The notes below the pieces were generated by a model that saw nothing but the letters and a program-made list of their open reading frames with translations, had not been told where the DNA came from and searched no databases. The position numbers and the translations under genes were made by a program. From contig BNTT01000035.1 of NCBI GenBank assembly GCA_025996815.1, positions 1-25,042 on the forward strand: a DNA stretch of 25,042 nt, in the 5' to 3' direction. This DNA comes from Bacteroidia bacterium. Its GTDB lineage: Bacteria > Bacteroidota > Bacteroidia > Bacteroidales > Azobacteroidaceae. Positions 1 to 7,505 of this stretch are shown here, one piece after another (position 1 is the stretch's first letter; every line of letters starts with the position of its first letter).

Positions 1-1
1 G

Positions 2-469
2 AGCAATGAAGCCATTGAAGCCGCGCAAATCAAAAACAATGCGCCGGTGATGGTTGTATTGGGAAATCCGCCATATCGCGGAGAAAGTAGCAATAACGGT
101 ACTTGGATTAAAAGTTTGATTGGACAATATAAAAAAGAGCCACAAAATCCGTCACAAAACATTCCAAACACAAAATGGATCAATAATGATTATGTGAAAT
201 TTATCCGTTTTGGGCAACACTTCATTGACAAAAATGAAGGAGGCGTTTTAGCGTATATTACTGCCAACAGTTTTTTAAGTGATGGAACTTTTAGGGGTAT
301 GAGGCATAATCTAATGAAATCGTTTGATGATATATATATTCTTGATTTACACGGGAGTAAAGAAAAACAGAATCTATCAAAAAATGATAAAGACGAAAAT
401 GTTTTTGATATTGGAGAGAGTGTCAGCATTAACATTTTTATCAAAACGAGAAAGAAAAAAAAACAATGA
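2..469 (+). CDS. Type ISP restriction-modification enzyme, methylase part (partial, frameshifted)
   Basis: This frame is open to the left edge, so the gene begins outside the window. It carries the NPPY motif (bases about 68-79), the catalytic motif IV of N6-adenine DNA methyltransferases, preceded by a hydrophobic strand (VMVVLG). This fragment and the one after it together match the C-terminal half of single-polypeptide type ISP enzymes (nuclease, helicase, methylase, specificity domain). The frame stops at 467-469 just after a run of nine A (455-463), and the homologous reading continues in the +1 frame. Removing one A would join the two parts into one protein. Whether this is a true mutation, a switchable tract or a sequencing error cannot be told from one sequence. 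Confidence 0.8.
   Translation, partial: SNEAIEAAQIKNNAPVMVVLGNPPYRGESSNNGTWIKSLIGQYKKEPQNPSQNIPNTKWINNDYVKFIRFGQHFIDKNEGGVLAYITANSFLSDGTFRGMRHNLMKSFDDIYILDLHGSKEKQNLSKNDKDENVFDIGESVSINIFIKTRKKKKQ
455..463 (+). repeat. A9 homopolymer at the frameshift point
   Basis: Nine A residues between G454 and C464. The upstream frame reads KTRKKKKQ then stop; the downstream frame reads KKNNELGKVF. A change of one base in the run would restore a continuous protein. Confidence 0.9.
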
Positions 470-1703
470 ATTAGGGAAAGTATTTTATTCTGATATTTTT
501 GGCAAACAACAAGAAAAATATAATTTTCTGCTCGAAAACAACTTACAATCAATACATTGGACTGAACTTCGTCCTCAAATGCCCAATTTTTTCTTCGTAC
601 CCAAAAATTTTTCTTTACGAAAAGAATACGAGAAAGGTTTCAAGATAAACGAGTTGTTGTCTGTAAATTCACAAGGGATTGTACCAAGCAATAAGCATTT
701 TACGATTCAAAACAACAAAAAAGATTTAGAAAACGCTATTAAAGATTTTTTGAGATTAGATAAAAATGAAGCCATTGAAAAATATCATTTAGAAACATCC
801 ACAGGGTGGACTGTTGAGTGGGCTAAACAAAATTTAACAAACAGTCCTGATTTTGCGAATATAGTAGAGTACAATGATTATCCATTTGATATTAAATACA
901 CCTATTTTTCAGAAAAATCGAATGGCTATTTAACGCGCCCTCGAGGTGAAGTGATGAGAAATTTTGTAAATAAACAAAATATAGGATTGGTAGTTGCTAA
1001 AGAATGTATGGATGATTGGAAATATGTGTTCATTACCGATAAAATAACTTCGTTGAATTTAACGGCTGGTGCTCAAAAATATGGTGCATGTTTTGTTTTT
1101 CCCCTTTACCTTTATGTTGAAACGATAGCAAAAGGCGGCAAACGCAAGACAGAAAAAGTAGCAAATTTGAACGCAGCAAACCTAACAGGTTTTGAAAACC
1201 TGTTAGGTTTCGTACCACAACCCGAACAAATTTTCGATTACATTTACGCCATTCTACATTCGCCCGCATACAGAGAAAAATACAAGGAGTTTCTAAAAAT
1301 AGATTTCCCGCGCATTCCGTATCCGCAAGATGCAGAACAATTTAATAAATTAGTGGCGTTTGGCGAAAAATTGAGGCATTTACATTTAATGGAAAATATT
1401 ACCGTTCCAAGTAATTTTGCCAATTTCCCCAAACAGGGAGATAACAAAGTAGAAAATTCATTTACCGAAAAATCCAATACTTATAAGGAAAATAAAGTTT
1501 GGCTAAATGACAGTCAATATTTTGACAATGTTCCTGAAATCGCTTGGAAATTTTACATCGGCGGCTACCAGCCCGCGCAAAAATGGCTGAAAGACCGCAA
1601 AGGCAGAACGCTGACATACGAAGATATAGAACATTATCAAAAAATAATCTTCGTCCTGAATGAGACGGACGAGATAATGAAAGAGATAGATTTAATTTTG
1701 TAA
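456..1703 (+). CDS. Type ISP restriction-modification enzyme, C-terminal specificity part (frameshifted continuation)
   Basis: Continuation of the preceding methylase in the next reading frame. The frame is open from about 324, but the part before the A run is a shadow of the first fragment, so the meaningful region starts near 456. It holds the rest of the methylase and the specificity domain. The segment with YIYAILHSPAYREKYKEF and DFPRIPYP (about 1239-1323) is typical of the type ISP C-terminal domain. A 33-bp palindrome (1178-1210) lies in frame and encodes NLTGFENLLGF, probably an insertion into a loop. The protein ends with a normal stop. On its own this fragment has no evident start signal, so expression would need a corrected frame or ribosomal slippage. 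Confidence 0.8.
   Translation, partial: KKNNELGKVFYSDIFGKQQEKYNFLLENNLQSIHWTELRPQMPNFFFVPKNFSLRKEYEKGFKINELLSVNSQGIVPSNKHFTIQNNKKDLENAIKDFLRLDKNEAIEKYHLETSTGWTVEWAKQNLTNSPDFANIVEYNDYPFDIKYTYFSEKSNGYLTRPRGEVMRNFVNKQNIGLVVAKECMDDWKYVFITDKITSLNLTAGAQKYGACFVFPLYLYVETIAKGGKRKTEKVANLNAANLTGFENLLGFVPQPEQIFDYIYAILHSPAYREKYKEFLKIDFPRIPYPQDAEQFNKLVAFGEKLRHLHLMENITVPSNFANFPKQGDNKVENSFTEKSNTYKENKVWLNDSQYFDNVPEIAWKFYIGGYQPAQKWLKDRKGRTLTYEDIEHYQKIIFVLNETDEIMKEIDLIL
1178..1210. repeat. 33-bp perfect palindrome inserted in coding sequence
   Basis: Two 16-base arms (AAACCTAACAGGTTTT and its exact reverse complement) flank a single G at 1194. The length (33) is a multiple of three and keeps the reading frame of the restriction enzyme. 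No second copy was seen in this window. It resembles the dispersed palindromic repeats common in Bacteroidota genomes. Confidence 0.85.
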
Positions 1704-1715
1704 TTTAAATTATAA

Positions 1716-1766
1716 ATTGGCGGTTATGGCGGATAATTGGCGGATAATTGGCGGTTATGGCGGATA
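1716..1766. repeat. Short tandem repeat
   Basis: A 20-base unit (ATTGGCGGTTATGGCGGATA) occurs at 1716-1735 and again at 1747-1766, separated by a truncated 11-base unit (ATTGGCGGATA). It lies just after the restriction gene stop codon. No function is visible. Confidence 0.8.
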
Positions 1767-1780
1767 AAATTATAATCCCA

Positions 1781-1830
1781 TGTCCATTAGCATCATCAAG
1801 CAGAATTTATGATAGATGTTCTAATGGACA
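1781..1830. terminator. Hairpin between convergent genes
   Basis: TGTCCATTAG (1781-1790) pairs with CTAATGGACA (1821-1830) around a 30-base loop. It lies between the plus-strand restriction gene and the minus-strand GH13 gene, and is followed on the plus strand by a T run. It could end transcription from both sides, but the long loop makes this uncertain. Confidence 0.45.
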
Positions 1831-1838
1831 TTTTGGGT

Positions 1839-3626
1839 TTACATTGATATTAAACTTTCAATTTTAAAGATACCGATACCACCGCCTGCCGTATAGTCTT
1901 TTTTCACTGTAAAAGTAAATTTTCTCAGTCCTTCAGATGTTATTTCTTTTTTGCCGCCGTTCCATAAATCGGTAACGATTATCTTTTTTGCACCTTGCTT
2001 TATTTTGTCAAGCGGAATATCGACTGTGATTTTAACGTCTTTGTCCGTAGGATTACCTGCCACGAGCAACGCGGTTTTATCATTCCAAAGAATATACGGT
2101 ATCGGCACTTTTGCCGAGCAGGAAAATGCCAATGAATCTATATTGGAAGCCGCATTGTTCTTTGAAGCATACAGCAAACTGCTTTCCTGCTTGCGAATGG
2201 CAATCATCTTTTTAACATCTGCCAGCATATCGGCGTGTTTTTTTTGCTTCAACTGCTCCCACTGTATCATAGTGGCATACAGCCATTTGCCTTGCCCCAC
2301 TCGTTCCTTTTTAAACAGGAACGGCGAATGGGAAGGGAAGGGCATATAGTCGGCATCAAATTCCTCGCCGCTCATAAAAATGGGTATCGCCGGTTGGAAC
2401 AGGCAACTGTAGCCAAACAGACAGCGGCTTCCCTCGGCAACGTAAGGATTGCCGGTCAGTGGAAAACCATCCCAGCCATCATCATGACAAGATAACTGAA
2501 TCGTTTGAAGATAATTATCCGGAAGATAAGGCGTGAAACCAACTGTTATTTCTGATAAACCGGTGAGATACAAGGGGTATTCCGAAAGGTCAGCCTTTGT
2601 GCCTAATATAGAATAAGTTACCTCGCCTCTAAAAACCCCTGATTTCCCCTCGATAGTAACCGAAACACCTTTTACGGTTTTGGCAGGGTCAAGCCTGCTG
2701 ATTTTTATTTTTGCTTCGGGCTCGCCCGTTACCAACGTAAAAGGAAGATTCATTACTTGCGTATCGTCCGAATAGGTCAGTTTTACTTCTCTGACCGCGA
2801 AATCATGAATTGTGTTGATAGAATTACTATAAAACGCCGCGGCATTATCTATCAAGCGGTTATTTGTATCGACCCCTTCTGTTTGGACACTAAGTGCTGT
2901 CATTTTTTGATAAAAATCGGCAACGCCTTCACAATGTTGAGTAGGCTCATCGAAAACCACTATCGGATGCCCTGCCTGACGGGCGTTTTCTTTTATCCTG
3001 TTCCATAAATCGGGACGATACATATCGACATCCAAGCGGAAGCCGTCCACGCCGTATCGGGTCACATAATTGGTATATGTATTCACCCACCAAGCGTCCA
3101 AGTCGGAATGACCGCCATACCAGTCAAAATCGGTCATTCCCCACGAGCCGCCTTTGAACCACGTCGGATGTTCCCAAATCAGCGGGCTGTAACTGATGAC
3201 TCCGTGGGTGATGACATCCAGAAAAACCTTGATTCCGTGACGGTGAAAGTCGTCAATCATCGCCTTAAATTCCGCCGGAGAGCCCAAAGTGGGTTCGATG
3301 CTATCTTGGCGAATAGTAGCATATTGTGTCCAGATATTGTAAAAATGCCGGTGGTCGCCCCAATTATGTCCGGAAAACCACACGCCGTTGATGCCCAATT
3401 CCGCCAAGTAGGGTATTTTCTCTCGCGTACTGTTGAAAGTGCCGGTTTCGGCACCTTGCGGCGAAGTAAATCCTTTGGGATTCAATTCATAAATAATCAA
3501 ATCTTTTGCCCACGCAGGGGATGGCATTGCATATTGTGCCGCCACGTTCTGTACTGTAAAAAGTACTCCCACTCCCACGCAGAAAAGGATTCTTTTAAAT
3601 TTTGTCTGATGCTTGTGATTTTTCAT
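1839..3626 (-). CDS. GH13-like alpha-amylase family glycosidase, secreted
   Basis: A 595-aa protein with a signal peptide ending near residue 30 (NVAAQ). The TIM-barrel motifs of the alpha-amylase family are visible: region I around DVITHG (137-142), region II GFRLDVD with nucleophile Asp199, region III VVFDEP with acid/base Glu227, and region IV LSCHDD (378-383). Region I lacks the usual Asn-His end, and about 150 residues, partly beta-rich, separate regions III and IV, which is more than usual. The C-terminal 100 residues look like the family's beta-sandwich. It is the last gene of the minus-strand operon, 15 bp after the alpha/beta-hydrolase gene. Hydrolysis of an alpha-glucan or alpha-glucoside at the cell envelope is likely; exact specificity is unknown. 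Confidence 0.85.
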   Translation of the reverse strand: MKNHKHQTKFKRILFCVGVGVLFTVQNVAAQYAMPSPAWAKDLIIYELNPKGFTSPQGAETGTFNSTREKIPYLAELGINGVWFSGHNWGDHRHFYNIWTQYATIRQDSIEPTLGSPAEFKAMIDDFHRHGIKVFLDVITHGVISYSPLIWEHPTWFKGGSWGMTDFDWYGGHSDLDAWWVNTYTNYVTRYGVDGFRLDVDMYRPDLWNRIKENARQAGHPIVVFDEPTQHCEGVADFYQKMTALSVQTEGVDTNNRLIDNAAAFYSNSINTIHDFAVREVKLTYSDDTQVMNLPFTLVTGEPEAKIKISRLDPAKTVKGVSVTIEGKSGVFRGEVTYSILGTKADLSEYPLYLTGLSEITVGFTPYLPDNYLQTIQLSCHDDGWDGFPLTGNPYVAEGSRCLFGYSCLFQPAIPIFMSGEEFDADYMPFPSHSPFLFKKERVGQGKWLYATMIQWEQLKQKKHADMLADVKKMIAIRKQESSLLYASKNNAASNIDSLAFSCSAKVPIPYILWNDKTALLVAGNPTDKDVKITVDIPLDKIKQGAKKIIVTDLWNGGKKEITSEGLRKFTFTVKKDYTAGGGIGIFKIESLISM

Positions 3627-3641
3627 ACTTCTTAACTATTT

Positions 3642-4874
3642 TCACTCTATCATCTGCAACCTGCTCAACAAAATATCTACAAAATAGGGCAACGTAGTTT
3701 CGTGGTCGCCATCAGGAAAAGGGTAACTCATCACTTTACAGCACTCTGCGTTCATTGCATTGTAGGTATTTATACTGTTTTCCGGAAGCACCCAATCGTC
3801 GGCTGTGCCATACACCAGCAGGAGGCTGTCGGTTGCGTGGAAGTTGGTGAGCGAATTTTCTGCTAAAATGTGTAAAAATTCCGTGTCGGTCTCGTCAAGC
3901 ACTCCATCAATAAATTCTTGCCTGAAAAGCAACGCCGGATTGGTGTTTATCTCTAATTCTTCGGTGTGAAAATAGGCTAAATCGTAGCCTTTTTCCTGCA
4001 AAACAGCATTGTCGGCATCCGAAAATATGGCATCGTAATTTTTCGAGTAGCCGTAATCGTTTTTATACATTCCAAAAGTCCACAAATAGCTGCTCACAAA
4101 TTTAGTGCGCAAATCCGTCGTTTGCTTCAAACATTCTTTTGCCATAGCCACATTGTCGTAAGGTCCCGACCCCGCCACCACTTTTTCTACTCGCAAATCA
4201 GTCGGCGTCTCCTGTATCTTCTTTTGAAGTGCCACGGCAGCATAGCCGCCTTCGGAATATCCTGTAATGAAAATAGTGTTGTTAAACGACAGTTGATTTT
4301 CAGTGTCGGCAGTGTATTCTTTGAATGCCCGTATCAAATCGAGCGAAGCCTGCGCCAAAGACGGGGCGTGAATGTAGGGGTGAGGGACGGACGCGCTAAC
4401 GCCATAGCCGATGTAATCGGGCATCAGCACCGCACAGTTGAATGCTGATGCCAATGCCATCCCCAACACAATATCCGCAGTCCGCAGGCCGGGGACGTTT
4501 AATGAGGGCGCACTGGTTTCGGTAATCGTGCCGTGCATGTAAATGATTGTAGGATAGTCGGGATTATAATTATCCGGCACTAAAAATACGCCCGAAGCCT
4601 CCAATTTATCACCTTTGTACTCGGTGTTATAGGTAACTTTCAGTGCTTCCACATCGCTGTTGAGCAATGCGGCATACTCCTGATAGCCCCCAACACTGAG
4701 GGCTAAAGCAAGAATGGATGCAGAGGTAGTTCCTGCCTGTTGCGCTTCAACAAGATAACTGTTCGTCGGTTTTTCCGGAATATCCAGAATTATGGAATTA
4801 TTCTCTGAACAGGACGAGAGTAGCAACATACCGCTACTTAGAATGGCGATAAAACAGATAACCGGTTTTTTCAT
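3642..4874 (-). CDS. Alpha/beta-hydrolase lipoprotein (secretory lipase/esterase-like)
   Basis: A 410-aa protein. The signal peptide ends in LLSSC with lipidated Cys22, so it is anchored in the envelope. A strand-HG segment (TIIYMHGT, 109-116) marks the oxyanion region. The nucleophile elbow is GYSEGG (205-210) with Ser207. The acid is Asp359 or Asp360 in YGTADDW, and the His is His391 in DGDHETT. The arrangement resembles secretory lipases and related serine esterases. In this operon (11 bp after the GH20 gene, 15 bp before GH13) it could remove acyl or acetyl esters from the glycan. A peptidase role is less likely but not excluded. Confidence 0.8.
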   Translation of the reverse strand: MKKPVICFIAILSSGMLLLSSCSENNSIILDIPEKPTNSYLVEAQQAGTTSASILALALSVGGYQEYAALLNSDVEALKVTYNTEYKGDKLEASGVFLVPDNYNPDYPTIIYMHGTITETSAPSLNVPGLRTADIVLGMALASAFNCAVLMPDYIGYGVSASVPHPYIHAPSLAQASLDLIRAFKEYTADTENQLSFNNTIFITGYSEGGYAAVALQKKIQETPTDLRVEKVVAGSGPYDNVAMAKECLKQTTDLRTKFVSSYLWTFGMYKNDYGYSKNYDAIFSDADNAVLQEKGYDLAYFHTEELEINTNPALLFRQEFIDGVLDETDTEFLHILAENSLTNFHATDSLLLVYGTADDWVLPENSINTYNAMNAECCKVMSYPFPDGDHETTLPYFVDILLSRLQMIE

Positions 4875-4885
4875 AATGATAATTA

Positions 4886-7495
4886 TTATTTGTTATTAAA
4901 TGATTTTTCCATCTTCACCGCGGGCGCCTCGCCATTCAAGTCCAGCCTGACCGCCCCTATCCGCTCACTGCCACCGCGCCAGCCTTCGCGGGCGTTGAAA
5001 TACATCAGCAGGGAGTTTTCCCAATGCACCACGTCTAACTGATAAATAATCGCCGAACGCCAGGGGATATTCGGGTCGGGTTTGACTATCGGATTACAAT
5101 CGGCTTCTTCCCATCGCAGCCCGTCCTGACTATACAACAAGCGGATTTCCGAGCGCGATTTGCCTTCGGCATCAATATAAATAGGATTGTAAAAAGCCAG
5201 ATAACCGGTTTTATAGCCAAATACCTTGAAGCCGCCGCAGCCGTAGTTGCGAAAAGGCAAAGTTGTATCAGGCTCCAGAATAGGCTCGTTCCGCTTGATG
5301 AACGGACCCAGCGGACTGTCAGCCTCTGCACAAAAGATGTTTTTGGGCTCGCCATAACCGGCATCCTCCAAGTAAACCATGCCTCCACTGTAATACATCC
5401 GATAGCGACCATCCGGCAGTTGGATGACACACGGGTTACGTGCCTCTACACCACAGCCTTCGCGCTCTTTGGGCAAATCCGGCGTTATCAGCGTGACAGG
5501 TTTTGACCAATGAACAAAATCGGTCGTTGTCCGTGCACGTATTACCGTGTTATATTTTCGCTCCAATTCAGGGTCGCCCACATAGTTGGTGGAAGCCGTA
5601 TAATATTGTATCCACCTGTCGTCGTCATGAAAAATGTACTGAATGCCTACTTCACTTTCTTCGCGTGAAGCCTCCGTCCAATGAAGTCCGTCCGGCGAAA
5701 CAGAATGAAAAAACCAAGTATGCCACCTGTCATCGTGCGAAAATCCATGATAAAAGGCATGCCATTTGTCATCGAATTTTCCCGGTGTTAAAATCTGCGG
5801 GTCGCCAATAACACATTCCGGTAGCCCATTGCCCGCGGGGTCTATCAATGGATTTTCCGGCACATCCTTCCATCTTTCCATTCCCCAATCAGGGGCTCCA
5901 AGTGCCAGAACATGCCCATAATGGATGCCTTGTTTCTCCCATTGATGCAGAAAATAGGGCAGGCGTTGGAGAAAACTGTTGTAATCTTTTTTCTCGGGGG
6001 CTGTCCATCCTACTTCGGCAAACGCAGCGATGCGGGGGAAAACCTTGCCATACAAATTTTGTGTATTGGGCACCCATTCTGTCCACATTTGGCAACCCAA
6101 ACCGAGTATGTGCTTTTGCTCTTCAGCCGTCAGCCCTTCGGGTACAGGTTCAAAAGAATAGGCTCTTTCGATAGAATGATAAGAATAATCCAAATAGGTG
6201 TACTCGTGGAAAGAATTGACCACATCGTAGCCATCTGCCGCTGCCTTCTTGATGAGTGCAGGGTCGCCCTGCCAAAAATGAACAACAGCACTGCGGTCAA
6301 GATGTTGCTCTTGTTCCGCAGCATAGTCCTCAGCCGTTTGCCAAGCATGAATTTTGGCACCGGTAATTTCATTCCAGCCCATCAAGCGATGGTTTTTAGC
6401 GGCAAGCCATTTCGACAGTTTGTTGGTAGCATCAATTTGCAGTGCGATAGGCGTTTTTATATTATGCGCTTTCATGTATTTTTGTACGGAAGGCGAATTT
6501 TTATAATAGTGGTCAGGCACTTCATCGCCACCGATATGAATCACCTCGCCGGGGAATAAAGCCATCATTTCTGTGAGCACATCGTGGAAGAACTCAGTCA
6601 CTTGGGGCTTGGTAACATCAAATACATCATTGCCGCCAAAATCGCACGACACTTTCAACGGTTTGCCAATCGTGCCCAGCCACGGATAGGAAGCAATGGC
6701 GGCTTGGGCGTGCCCCGGCATTTCGATTTCGGGCACAATGGTAATGTGCCGCGCCGTGGCATAAGCAACAACTTCTCGGATTTCGTCCTGCGTATAAAAA
6801 CCGCCGTGAGGTTTGCCGTCGAAAATGCCGCTTTTCCAAAAAAACATAGCAGTAGAATCGCGGAAAGCCCCTGTTTTGGTCAGTTCGGGATATTTTTTGA
6901 TTTCAATACGCCAACCCGCATCATCCACCAAATGCCAGTGAAAAACATTCATCTTCAAAGCAGCCATATTGTCCAACAGTTTGAACACAACCTCTTTCCC
7001 CTGAAAATGGCGGGATTCGTCCAACATAAAGGCACGCCAGCCCAATGCCGGATAGTCGGTAATCGTGCCGCATCGTAGAGACGTGGCGCGCCGCGTCTCT
7101 ACGGGTGCCTCGAGCAATTGCCGCAACGTCTGTATGCCGTGCAAAATACCGGCAGGCGCATTGGCTTTGATAACAATCCCTTTCGACTGAATGTCCAAAA
7201 CATATCCCTCCGGATGTTCGGGCAGCACCGAAGCATCCAACAAGAGAGTGATATCCCCCGCTTTTTCCCCTTCTTTTACGGGACTAATCGTAGAGACGTG
7301 GCGCGCCGCGTCGCTACAATACGCGGCTTCACCGGCAAGTTCCGGCGGAAACGCAATAGTCAGTTCATCTTTCAAGTCGAAAGAACCATTGGCATATTCC
7401 ACTTGCTGCGGTGTAGGCAGAACTGAATATTCTTTTTTATTGCAGGCACAAAAGCCCAATAAAAAACAGCTTGCAAAAAACAATTTATAATTCAT
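4886..7495 (-). CDS. GH20 beta-N-acetylhexosaminidase fused to a five-bladed-propeller glycosidase-like domain
   Basis: An 869-aa probable lipoprotein (signal peptide ending FCAC, Cys18). Residues about 25-145 form the N-terminal GH20b-type domain. The GH20 barrel (about 150-530) shows WHLVDDAGWR (187-196), PEIEMPGH (255-262) and the catalytic HIGGDE with Asp324-Glu325, which work by substrate assistance from the N-acetyl group. Residues about 535-869 are a second module rich in repeated W, NP and DP motifs (GDPQIL, EARNPCVI, MYYSGG, NPIVKP), like GH43/GH32-type propellers. GH20 enzymes usually end after the barrel or a small C-terminal domain, so this is an unusual fusion. Two GC-rich palindromes lie in frame at residues about 60-69 and 132-141. 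Likely role: releasing terminal GlcNAc/GalNAc; the second module's activity is unknown. Confidence 0.85.
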   Translation of the reverse strand: MNYKLFFASCFLLGFCACNKKEYSVLPTPQQVEYANGSFDLKDELTIAFPPELAGEAAYCSDAARHVSTISPVKEGEKAGDITLLLDASVLPEHPEGYVLDIQSKGIVIKANAPAGILHGIQTLRQLLEAPVETRRATSLRCGTITDYPALGWRAFMLDESRHFQGKEVVFKLLDNMAALKMNVFHWHLVDDAGWRIEIKKYPELTKTGAFRDSTAMFFWKSGIFDGKPHGGFYTQDEIREVVAYATARHITIVPEIEMPGHAQAAIASYPWLGTIGKPLKVSCDFGGNDVFDVTKPQVTEFFHDVLTEMMALFPGEVIHIGGDEVPDHYYKNSPSVQKYMKAHNIKTPIALQIDATNKLSKWLAAKNHRLMGWNEITGAKIHAWQTAEDYAAEQEQHLDRSAVVHFWQGDPALIKKAAADGYDVVNSFHEYTYLDYSYHSIERAYSFEPVPEGLTAEEQKHILGLGCQMWTEWVPNTQNLYGKVFPRIAAFAEVGWTAPEKKDYNSFLQRLPYFLHQWEKQGIHYGHVLALGAPDWGMERWKDVPENPLIDPAGNGLPECVIGDPQILTPGKFDDKWHAFYHGFSHDDRWHTWFFHSVSPDGLHWTEASREESEVGIQYIFHDDDRWIQYYTASTNYVGDPELERKYNTVIRARTTTDFVHWSKPVTLITPDLPKEREGCGVEARNPCVIQLPDGRYRMYYSGGMVYLEDAGYGEPKNIFCAEADSPLGPFIKRNEPILEPDTTLPFRNYGCGGFKVFGYKTGYLAFYNPIYIDAEGKSRSEIRLLYSQDGLRWEEADCNPIVKPDPNIPWRSAIIYQLDVVHWENSLLMYFNAREGWRGGSERIGAVRLDLNGEAPAVKMEKSFNNK
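7075..7102. repeat. 28-bp GGCGCGCC-centred palindromic repeat, copy 1
   Basis: GTAGAGACG and CGTCTCTAC arms around a GGCGCGCC core with one mismatch pair (T against G). It lies inside the GH20 gene and encodes about ETRRATSLR on the minus strand. It is the exact reverse complement of the copy at 23581-23608. Confidence 0.9.
7290..7317. repeat. 28-bp GGCGCGCC-centred palindromic repeat, copy 2
   Basis: Same as copy 1 except for one base near the right end (CGTCGCTAC instead of CGTCTCTAC). Also inside the GH20 gene, encoding about CSDAARHVST in frame, within the N-terminal domain. Confidence 0.9.
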
Positions 7496-7505
7496 AATTC
7501 ACTGA

